This document shows positions 1 through 6,344 of a DNA stretch of 6,344 nt, piece after piece. The number at the start of each line of letters is the position of its first letter. Position 1 is the first letter of the stretch. A program made the translations under genes and the position numbers. Below the pieces are notes generated by a model. The model had not been told where the DNA came from. It ran no database searches and saw only the letters and a list, made by a program, of their open reading frames with translations. Source of the DNA: Desulfovibrionaceae bacterium (GTDB taxonomy: Bacteria; Desulfobacterota; Desulfovibrionia; Desulfovibrionales; Desulfovibrionaceae); assembly GCA_009783115.1 (NCBI GenBank), contig WRHT01000090.1, positions 1 through 6,344 of the forward strand, given 5' to 3'.

Positions 1-1793
<1,793 letters not shown>

Positions 1794-1804
1794 AATAGAA
1801 TACT

Positions 1805-2161
1805 CTATTTCCCACGGATCAGGCCGGCGAAATCCGTTCCGCCGGCGGCGGGTTTTTTCAGATTCAGGCCGCCAAGGCCGCCGGTGTTCAGGGTGAGGTT
1901 GGAAACAGCTTCCATGTACTTGGTATTCAGCTCGTCAGGATATTTTTTATAGGTATAAAGGACATGGGCGTAGCTTATTTCCCCGGCGAAATCCTGGTCA
2001 AAGGGGTATCCGTAAGGCAGGAGCATCATCTGGACGCCCTGCTGGGTGGGGATGGTTTGCAGCACGGCCACATCCGTCAGGGCGTTTTTGGCCGCGTCAA
2101 ATTTTCCCAGAAGCATTTCGCCGGTGATGATTTTTACCAGCCGGATGTCGTCATAAGCCAT
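1805..2161 (-). CDS. Small conserved protein, possible Sm-like (LSm) fold
   Basis: 118-residue cytoplasmic protein with no signal peptide or membrane segment. I do not recognise a named family. The N-terminal part reads like an Sm1 motif: DIRLVKIITGEMLLGKFD at 5-22 (strand, [S/T]GE turn, strand with GK), then LTDVAVLQTIPTQ at 28-40 and a hydrophobic strand with LLPYGYPF at 47-54, as in some short bacterial and phage Sm-like proteins. The Sm reading is inference from pattern only. The C-terminus (about 92-118) is Gly-rich with LNTGGLGGLN and two basic patches and is probably flexible. The frame is open to an ATG at 2227, but the ATG at 2161 is chosen because AAGGAG lies 8 bases upstream, while the extra 22 residues do not resemble the rest. 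It precedes the radical SAM gene by 11 bases. The pairing suggests, without proving, a shared function such as RNA- or translation-related work. Confidence 0.8.
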   Translation of the reverse strand: MAYDDIRLVKIITGEMLLGKFDAAKNALTDVAVLQTIPTQQGVQMMLLPYGYPFDQDFAGEISYAHVLYTYKKYPDELNTKYMEAVSNLTLNTGGLGGLNLKKPAAGGTDFAGLIRGK

Positions 2162-2169
2162 TGGATTTT

Positions 2170-2175
2170 CTCCTT
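2170..2175 (-). promoter_or_regulatory. Ribosome binding site deciding the start of the 118-residue protein
   Basis: AAGGAG on the minus strand, 8 bases before the ATG at 2161. It is the strongest Shine-Dalgarno match in the intergenic region and selects this start over the in-frame ATG at 2227, which has no comparable site. Confidence 0.75.
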
Positions 2176-2198
2176 GGAACAGGCGTTTTAAGCTATAA

Positions 2199-2227
2199 TT
2201 AATACCATAAACTTGTTCGAAGGGCAA
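2199..2227 (-). promoter_or_regulatory. Possible sigma-70 promoter for the minus-strand operon
   Basis: On the minus strand, TTGCCC (2227-2222) as -35 and TATTAA (2204-2199) as -10 are separated by exactly 17 bases. Each box matches consensus at 4 of 6 positions. Transcription would start near 2192 and give a leader of about 30 bases that includes the AAGGAG site. A promoter here would overlap the ATG at 2227, which agrees with the shorter gene start. The boxes are weak, so this is a prediction. Confidence 0.35.
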
Positions 2228-2271
2228 TCACGGGGAGCGTTATCCGTAAGGAAATACTTGTTGCTACGAAT

Positions 2272-2277
2272 TATAAA
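2272..2277 (+). promoter_or_regulatory. Possible -10 box of the nik operon promoter
   Basis: TATAAA matches the -10 consensus at 5 of 6 positions and lies about 56 bases before the nikK start. No good -35 box is seen 16-18 bases upstream (sequence near AAGGAA), so either the promoter is weak or needs an activator, or this is a chance AT-rich match. Transcription would begin around 2284, inside the GTGTTAC candidate operator, which would suit repression. Confidence 0.25.
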
Positions 2278-2280
2278 AAA

Positions 2281-2287
2281 GTGTTAC
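2281..2287 (+). promoter_or_regulatory. Candidate NikR-type operator half-site
   Basis: GTGTTAC lies directly after the candidate -10 box, 45 bases before nikK. From memory of comparative work, NikR operators in deltaproteobacteria are built from GTGTTAC and its complement GTAACAC spaced by about 13-16 bases. Only one perfect half is present here: no GTAACAC occurs at the expected distance on either side. A degraded direct copy, GTTGCTAC, occurs at 2260-2267. The location upstream of nickel uptake genes makes the match more interesting, but a lone 7-mer is weak evidence. Confidence 0.3.
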
Positions 2288-2316
2288 TGGGTTAAAAATT
2301 GGGATTTTCGCGAATT

Positions 2317-2321
2317 AAGGA
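2317..2321 (+). promoter_or_regulatory. Probable ribosome binding site of nikK
   Basis: AAGGA lies 11 bases before the ATG at 2333, a slightly long but workable spacing. It overlaps the alternative ATG at 2321, so it cannot serve that start. This supports the 2333 start, which also places the signal peptide right at the N-terminus. Confidence 0.5.
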
Positions 2322-2332
2322 TGACGGAATAC

Positions 2333-3133
2333 ATGAAATTTTTTCGAATTTTTTCCTGGGCCGCGTTTTTGGCCTTGATCCTCTGCGGCACGGCCCAAGC
2401 GCATTTCGGCATGGTCATTCCAGACTCTTCCGTGATCATGGGTTTTCGGGAGGCCCCTCTGGCCCTGACCCTGTCCTTCAGCCATCCCATGGCCATGAAA
2501 GGTTTGCCCCTGGAAAAACCGAAGGCCTTTAAAATGTTTTTCAATGGACGCGCTGTTAATGGGCATGAAGATATTATCCCGGATATGCTCCGTCCGGCCA
2601 AGGTCTTGGATCAGGCGGCCTGGACCGTGAACTGCCCGATGACGGTGATGCGCCCCGGAGTTTATTCTTTTTTCATGGAAACTAGGCCTTATTGGGAAAA
2701 GACCGAGGAACGCTTCATCATTCATCTTGTCAAAACCTGTGTTGGAGCCTTTGGAACGGAGGAGGGCTGGGACGAACCCCTGGGCCTAAGGACGGAAATA
2801 GTGCCCCTGACCAGGCCGTTCGGCAATTATGCCGGCAACCTGTTCCAGGGGATGGTGCTACTGGATGGCCAGGCTGTTCCCGGCGCCATGGTGGAAGTGG
2901 AGTATTACAACCGGGATCTGGAACGGGAAGCTCCCAATGATTATTTGATTACCCAAGTGGTCAAGGCGGACAGTCAGGGTATTTTTTCCTATGCCGTGCC
3001 TTTTGCCGGTTGGTGGGGCTTTGCCGCCTTGCATATCCTGCCGGAAAAAATGGAATATCGCGGCAATACCGGCGAAGTGGAATTGGGGGCGGTCATCTGG
3101 GTGGAATTTTCCGAGCCTGTAAAGAGAAAATAA
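2333..3133 (+). CDS. nikK: NikK, secreted DUF4198 component of the nickel ECF transporter
   Basis: 266 residues. A clear signal peptide spans 1-23 (MKFF, hydrophobic core, cleavage after AQA), so the mature protein would begin at His24 (HFGMVIPDSS). The rest matches the DUF4198/NikK family (COG5266, annotated as a periplasmic component of Co/Ni transport): FSHPM at 49-53, the EKPKAF segment near 61-66, and the highly typical GWWGFAAL near the C-terminus at 226-233, followed by ELGAVIW. The family is thought to assist nickel uptake outside the membrane; its exact role is not known. It heads the nik operon, with nikM starting 2 bases after its stop. The frame is open upstream to ATG at 2213 and also has ATG at 2321. 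The start at 2333 is preferred because of the AAGGA site and because it puts the signal peptide first. His24 and His51 are plausible metal ligands by inference. Confidence 0.88.
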   Translation: MKFFRIFSWAAFLALILCGTAQAHFGMVIPDSSVIMGFREAPLALTLSFSHPMAMKGLPLEKPKAFKMFFNGRAVNGHEDIIPDMLRPAKVLDQAAWTVNCPMTVMRPGVYSFFMETRPYWEKTEERFIIHLVKTCVGAFGTEEGWDEPLGLRTEIVPLTRPFGNYAGNLFQGMVLLDGQAVPGAMVEVEYYNRDLEREAPNDYLITQVVKADSQGIFSYAVPFAGWWGFAALHILPEKMEYRGNTGEVELGAVIWVEFSEPVKRK

Positions 3134-3135
3134 GT

Positions 3136-3741
3136 ATGCACATTTCCGAAGGGGTGCTCTCGGCCCCGGTTCTCCTTGGCGGAGCGGCTCTGGCCTTGCC
3201 CGGAATAGCCTTGGGACTGCGAAAGCTGAAGAACGAACGCATGATGGCCGCGGCCTTGCTGTCAGCCAATTTTTTCGCGGCTTCCCTCATTCATGTGCCC
3301 ATAGGTCCAGGTAACGCTCATCTCATCTTGAACGGTTTTTTGGGCATTCTCCTGGGATGGGCGGCTTTTCCGGCCGTTTTTACGGCCCTGCTCCTGCAGG
3401 CGCTGCTTTTTTCTTACGGCGGCCTGTCCACCTTGGGAGTGAATACCTTGAATATGGCCCTGCCGGCGGTTTTTTTCGCCTGGATTTTTACCCCTTTGCT
3501 TTGTGCGAACGGAGCGGCACGTCTGGCCGGGGCCTTTTTGGCCGGGGCCGGTTCCGTGGCCGGGGCCGGCCTGCTTACCGCCATGGCTTTGGCTTTTTCA
3601 TCCGAAAACTTTTTGCGTCCGGCTCAACTGCTTTTTATAGCCCATTTGCCGATCATGCTGGTGGAAGGGTTGGTGAGCGCCTTGGCTTTTAGCTTTATCG
3701 CCAGGGTTCGTCCTGAACTTCCGCAATTTTTTCGTTCCTGA
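3136..3741 (+). CDS. nikM: NikM, metal-binding membrane (S) component of ECF nickel transporter, CbiM family
   Basis: 201 residues and strongly hydrophobic, with about six or seven membrane segments. The N-terminus MHISEG is the hallmark of CbiM/NikM: in the known NikM structure the Met1 amine and His2, plus a second His in a GHLLG-like loop, hold Ni2+ in a square-planar site. The equivalent second ligand here is probably His62 in GPGNAHLILNG (57-67); His53 is also nearby. This fixes the start at the ATG at 3136, because any upstream extension would bury the Met1-His2 ligands. The gene begins 2 bases after nikK and ends 8 bases before nikL. No NikN/CbiN is fused or adjacent. The residue 117-136 region is Ala/Gly-rich and carries an exact 10-base repeat three times. 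Nickel is favoured over cobalt because of the nikK and nikL partners, but CbiM and NikM cannot be separated with certainty by eye. Confidence 0.92.
   Translation: MHISEGVLSAPVLLGGAALALPGIALGLRKLKNERMMAAALLSANFFAASLIHVPIGPGNAHLILNGFLGILLGWAAFPAVFTALLLQALLFSYGGLSTLGVNTLNMALPAVFFAWIFTPLLCANGAARLAGAFLAGAGSVAGAGLLTAMALAFSSENFLRPAQLLFIAHLPIMLVEGLVSALAFSFIARVRPELPQFFRS
3525..3567 (+). repeat. Three exact copies of GGCCGGGGCC inside nikM
   Basis: The 10-mer occurs at 3525-3534, 3540-3549 and 3558-3567. Start-to-start distances are 15 and 18 bases, both multiples of 3, so the repeats stay in frame and encode recurring L/V-A-G-A units of a membrane helix. The most likely cause is a small-residue helix with a GC-rich codon preference rather than a regulatory element. 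Confidence 0.7.
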
Positions 3742-3749
3742 GCCGGTGT

Positions 3750-4316
3750 ATGTTACGTATTTTTCTGATGATTCTGTTCGTTTTTCTTCCAGATGAAGTC
3801 TGGGCGCACCGGGTAAATTTTTTCGCCTATATTGACGGCGGCATAGCGCGGACGGAAGCTTCCTTCAGCCAGGGGCGAAAAATCAAAGACGCCCTGGTGG
3901 AGGTTTGGGATGCCGATAATGATGTTTTGCTGTTGCGCGGGCATACGGACGAACTGGGCGGATTCGCTTTTCCCCTGCCTTCTTCCCTGGCCGGCGCCGA
4001 AGAAGGGCTGAATTTGCGTTTGCGCCTCCTGGCCGGGGAAGGGCACCAGGCAGAGTGGCTGCTCAAAACCGGAATCAGGACGGCAGAGCAAAAAGCATTG
4101 TCTAACGCCGCATTTACATCCTCCAAAGAGGAAATTTCCAGCCGCGAAGCATTGGAAGAGCTGATTCGCCGGGTTGTGCGCGAGCAGATGGAGCCATTGA
4201 AAAATCTGCTTATCGAGCAAAGGCACGCGGAACCGTCCTGGCGGGAAATTATCGGAGGAATGGGCTGGATTATCGGTTTGGCTGGCTTATTCGCCTATGC
4301 CAGGCGCGGGAAATGA
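3750..4316 (+). CDS. nikL: NikL, secreted and C-terminally anchored accessory protein of nickel ECF transporter
   Basis: 188 residues. Signal peptide at 1-19 (MLRIFLMILF start, cleavage after VWA), which would expose His20-Arg21-Val22 as the mature N-terminus. Residues 20-105 look like a beta-sandwich (carboxypeptidase-regulatory or Ig-like), with FFAYIDGG, SQGRKIKDALVEV, the HTDELGGFAFPLP turn and the characteristic AGEGHQAEW at 95-103. A charged helix or coiled coil at about 125-158 (EALEELIRRVVREQMEPLKNLL) leads to one membrane helix at about 167-184 ending in ARRGK. This order (signal peptide, sandwich, coil, C-terminal anchor) is that of NikL of deltaproteobacterial nik operons. The protein would sit on the outer face of the cytoplasmic membrane. 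It starts 8 bases after nikM with only a weak ribosome binding site, so translation is probably coupled. Its molecular role is not established; His20 and His99 are candidate metal ligands by inference. Confidence 0.85.
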   Translation: MLRIFLMILFVFLPDEVWAHRVNFFAYIDGGIARTEASFSQGRKIKDALVEVWDADNDVLLLRGHTDELGGFAFPLPSSLAGAEEGLNLRLRLLAGEGHQAEWLLKTGIRTAEQKALSNAAFTSSKEEISSREALEELIRRVVREQMEPLKNLLIEQRHAEPSWREIIGGMGWIIGLAGLFAYARRGK

Positions 4317-4322
4317 TCCCTC

Positions 4323-5054
4323 ATGCCCGTTGAAATTCCGGCTGAAGGCGATTCTTTTATGTGCCGGCGCGATCCGCGGGCGCGCGTCCTTCTGGCCTTG
4401 CTCGGCTCTTTCTTCCTGGCCCCGGTACGTGAACAGTCCGCCGCTGTTTTCGGCTTGTCCCTGGCCTTGGCCCTGGTCCCGCTGGGCGGGCTCCCCTGGC
4501 GTTCGATCCTGAAGCGCCTGGCGGCCATTAATTTTTTTCTGCTTTTTCTATGGTTGAGCGTGCCTTTTATCCAAAAAGGAGAGATTTTCAGCCGGGCGGG
4601 AGTGGATTTGGTTCTGTTGGTTACTTTGAAATCCAATGCCTTGGCCCTTTGGCTTGTTGCGCTTTTATCCACAATGACCCCGGCGGTTTTGGGCTATGCC
4701 CTGGAACGGTTGCGTTTTCCTTCCAAGCTGGTCTTTTTGCTTGTTTTCACTTATCGCTATGTGCATGTGGCTGTTGAAGAATGGGCTAAACTCCTTACCG
4801 CAGCCAAATTACGCGGTTTTTCTTCGCGTTGCGGCTTGCGCGCATACAGAAGCATGGGCAATCTGTTGGGCATGACCTTCATACGGAGTTTCGAACGCTC
4901 GCTCCGGGTCCATGAGGCCATGCTGCTGCGCGGTTTTGCGGGCGTGTTCCGTCCAGTGTCCTCTTTTCGTTTTTCCGCCGGGGATATGGCCTTTTCTTTG
5001 GTTATATTCCTGATCCTGTCCGGCATATGGGCTTGGGACAGATTGGCGGCATGA
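4323..5054 (+). CDS. nikQ: NikQ, EcfT-type transmembrane coupling protein of ECF nickel transporter
   Basis: 243 residues with about five or six membrane segments, the usual size for CbiQ/NikQ (EcfT). It links the ATPase to NikM. The two cytoplasmic coupling-helix motifs that dock into the ATPase are visible as AAKLRGF (160-166) and AMLLRGF (199-205). The usual Ala-Arg-Gly reads Leu-Arg-Gly here, with Arg and Gly kept at R164-G165 and R203-G204. The N-terminus ends in the typical DPRAR segment (17-21) before the first membrane helix. The start at 4323, 6 bases after the nikL stop, gives about 16 residues before DPR, as usual in the family. An internal ATG at 4359 has a better upstream site (GAAGG, 10 bases away) and cannot be excluded. 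It is followed after 4 bases by nikO. Confidence 0.92.
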   Translation: MPVEIPAEGDSFMCRRDPRARVLLALLGSFFLAPVREQSAAVFGLSLALALVPLGGLPWRSILKRLAAINFFLLFLWLSVPFIQKGEIFSRAGVDLVLLVTLKSNALALWLVALLSTMTPAVLGYALERLRFPSKLVFLLVFTYRYVHVAVEEWAKLLTAAKLRGFSSRCGLRAYRSMGNLLGMTFIRSFERSLRVHEAMLLRGFAGVFRPVSSFRFSAGDMAFSLVIFLILSGIWAWDRLAA

Positions 5055-5058
5055 AACT

Positions 5059-5715
5059 GTGCCGGACGCCATTTTTTCCCTGGAAAAAATTTCTTTTGCC
5101 TATGCCGGAGGCCAGGAGCTTTTCCGGGATTTTGATTTCAGCCTTGCCCCAGGAGAAAGGCTGGGGTTAACCGGGCCCAACGGCAGCGGAAAAACCACCC
5201 TGTTGCGGATCATTCTTGGATTGGAAAAGGCCGTTCAGGGGAGGGTGCTTTTGCGGGGAACGCCGGTTTTTTCCGAAAAAGACTGGCGCGCACTGCGTTT
5301 AAAGGTTGGACTGTTGCTGCAACAGTCTGAAGATCAGCTTTTTTGCCCTACTGTGCTGGAGGACGTGGCCTTTGGTCCGCTCAACCTGGGATTGAAACAG
5401 GAAGAAGCCAGGGCCGAAGCCTTGCACACCCTGAACATTCTTGGGTTGGCCGGTTTGGAAAAACGGCTGACCCATAAACTCTCCGGGGGAGAGAAGAAAC
5501 TGGTAGCCTTGGCCGCGATACTGGCCATGCGGCCGGAAGCCCTGTTGCTGGACGAACCGACTTCCGGCCTGGACCCGGAAAACGAGGCCAGGCTTTTGGG
5601 TATTTTACAAAACGCAACCGCGGCCATGACAATAGTTTCCCATGACCAGGATTTCCTGCGGCGCTGCCGTGCCCGCATCCTGCGCTTGCAGGAGGGGCGG
5701 TTGGAACCTGTATGA
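5059..5715 (+). CDS. nikO: NikO, ATPase (EcfA) of ECF nickel transporter
   Basis: 218-residue ABC ATPase of the CbiO/NikO type, cytoplasmic and expected to form a homodimer because it is the only ATPase in the operon. All catalytic motifs are intact: Walker A GPNGSGKT (39-46), Q-loop around Q88 with the EDQLF (91-95) typical of ECF ATPases, signature LSGGEKK (141-147), Walker B LLLDEPT (162-168) followed by SGLD (169-172), and switch His195 in VSHD. The start is GTG at 5059, 4 bases after the nikQ stop. An ATG at 5051 overlapping that stop is in another frame. The protein is somewhat shorter than CbiO proteins of about 270 residues and ends soon after the nucleotide-binding domain, without the C-terminal extension of many EcfA proteins. 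Its stop overlaps the next gene's start. Confidence 0.95.
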   Translation: MPDAIFSLEKISFAYAGGQELFRDFDFSLAPGERLGLTGPNGSGKTTLLRIILGLEKAVQGRVLLRGTPVFSEKDWRALRLKVGLLLQQSEDQLFCPTVLEDVAFGPLNLGLKQEEARAEALHTLNILGLAGLEKRLTHKLSGGEKKLVALAAILAMRPEALLLDEPTSGLDPENEARLLGILQNATAAMTIVSHDQDFLRRCRARILRLQEGRLEPV

Positions 5716-6344
5716 AGCGTATTCAGGATCAGGAAAACGGCCCTGAACAGCCGGCCAGTTGGGTATATGGCCGGCACAGATTGTGGAGCAAGGCTTTTTT
5801 GTGCTTTATCCTGCTGAATTTTTGCATTTTCATGGGGTTTAACATCCTGCTGCCCACCATGAGCCTGTATTTGGAAAAACATGGCCTGAGCGGCGGAGAA
5901 ATAGGGATCATTTACAGCACGTTCATGGTTTCGGCCATCGCCATGCGAACCGCCACCGGTTTTTTGGTTTCCAGGCGTTCCCCTTTGCCGTTCATCGGCC
6001 TGGGACTCGCCCTCTGCGCCTTGGCTTCTTTCGGATATTACTGGAGCACCACCCTTTACAAGGGCATTTTTTTTCGCCTGCTGCACGGCGCCGGTTTTGG
6101 GCTTACCTCCACTCTGATTACAGCCATGGCCTCTCAGACGATTCCGCAATCCAGGCTGGGCGAGGGCATGAGCCACCTGGGGCTTGGGACAACCATCGCC
6201 ATGGCGGCCGGACCGTTTCTGGGCATCTGGCTGATGCGCGAATGGGGCTTCATGATTTTATTTTTGGGCGCGGGCTCGTGTTGTGTGCTGGCTATCGGGG
6301 TACTCCGCCTGCTTTCTTTCTTTGATCCGGTTTGCCCGGTTTTC
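5712..6344 (+). CDS. Major facilitator superfamily transporter (3' end outside window)
   Basis: 211 residues are visible, about half of a normal 12-helix MFS protein. The ATG overlaps the nikO stop (ATGA), so translation is coupled. After a polar 26-residue N-terminus come about six hydrophobic helices. Helix 1 ends in NILLPTMSLYLEKHG, helix 2 carries GIIYSTFMVSAIAMRTATGFLVSRRS (about 65-90), an MFS loop 2/3-like region ending in two Arg. Helix 4 has FRLLHGAGFGLT (121-132), and the following loop has SQTIPQSRLGEGMSHLGLGT (141-160), typical of drug- or metabolite-type MFS_1 proteins. The substrate cannot be read from the sequence. Its place at the end of a nickel uptake operon makes nickel efflux, or export or import of a metal-binding small molecule, reasonable guesses, but a functionally unrelated passenger is also possible. 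Confidence 0.88.
   Translation, partial: MKRIQDQENGPEQPASWVYGRHRLWSKAFLCFILLNFCIFMGFNILLPTMSLYLEKHGLSGGEIGIIYSTFMVSAIAMRTATGFLVSRRSPLPFIGLGLALCALASFGYYWSTTLYKGIFFRLLHGAGFGLTSTLITAMASQTIPQSRLGEGMSHLGLGTTIAMAAGPFLGIWLMREWGFMILFLGAGSCCVLAIGVLRLLSFFDPVCPVF

Noticed and set aside
2162..2227. 22-residue N-terminal extension of the small minus-strand protein from the ATG at 2227
   Set aside because: The extension contains the AAGGAG site of the shorter start and the candidate -10 box, and the 2227 ATG has no ribosome binding site.
2295..2308. AAAAT-TGGG-ATTTT inverted repeat and nearby TTCGCGAA palindrome (2307-2314) as terminator or operator
   Set aside because: The stem is five A-T pairs only and the palindrome is short. 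Both are expected by chance in such AT-rich DNA, and a terminator just before nikK makes little sense.
2213..2332. 40-residue N-terminal extension of NikK from the ATG at 2213
   Set aside because: It would place a charged stretch before a textbook signal peptide and would run through the candidate promoter and operator. The ATG at 2333 with AAGGA upstream fits better.
2228..2332. Nickel/cobalt or cobalamin riboswitch in the nikK leader
   Set aside because: The leader is at most about 100 bases, AT-rich, and shows no B12-box or paired G-rich hairpins of the NiCo class.
5334..6176. 280-codon open frame on the minus strand opposite nikO and the MFS gene
   Set aside because: It lies antisense to two clear genes with intact motifs, its product is rich in Arg, Ser, Gln and Gly with no recognisable domain, and there is no ribosome binding site of note. 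It is a shadow of GC-biased codons.

Overview
The window looks like a chromosomal segment of an anaerobic deltaproteobacterium, most likely a Desulfovibrio-type sulfate reducer (Desulfobacterota). The reasons are the nikK-nikM-nikL-nikQ-nikO gene set, a nickel ECF transporter form known from this group, and the divergent large radical SAM protein of the TIGR03960 type. This placement rests on family recognition, because no rRNA or other taxonomic marker is present.

Layout: two transcription units diverge from a 171-base intergenic region (2162-2332). On the minus strand a small gene for a 118-residue protein with an Sm-like look (2161 to 1805) is followed after 11 bases by a large radical SAM gene (1793 to beyond the left edge). 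That gene has no ATG or GTG in frame and appears to start at TTG. On the plus strand five genes for an energy-coupling-factor nickel importer follow one another with gaps of 2 to 8 bases: nikK (secreted DUF4198 protein), nikM (metal-binding membrane component), nikL (secreted and C-terminally anchored accessory protein), nikQ (EcfT-type coupling membrane protein) and nikO (ATPase). A major facilitator superfamily gene overlaps the nikO stop by 4 bases (ATGA) and runs off the right edge.

How the genes work together: NikO hydrolyses ATP, NikQ passes the movement to NikM, and NikM carries the Ni2+ ion bound at its Met1-His2 end. NikK and NikL replace the NikN/CbiN small subunit of other nickel/cobalt ECF systems and probably act on the outer face of the membrane. 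In sulfate reducers the nickel would serve [NiFe] hydrogenases and carbon monoxide dehydrogenase. The coupled MFS transporter suggests a second transport step, of unknown substrate, made in step with the importer. A GTGTTAC half-site upstream of nikK hints at NikR control.

No rRNA, tRNA, CRISPR array, insertion sequence, convincing riboswitch or terminator was seen. Both transcription units leave the window before their ends. The only gene-free stretch is the 171-base divergent region.
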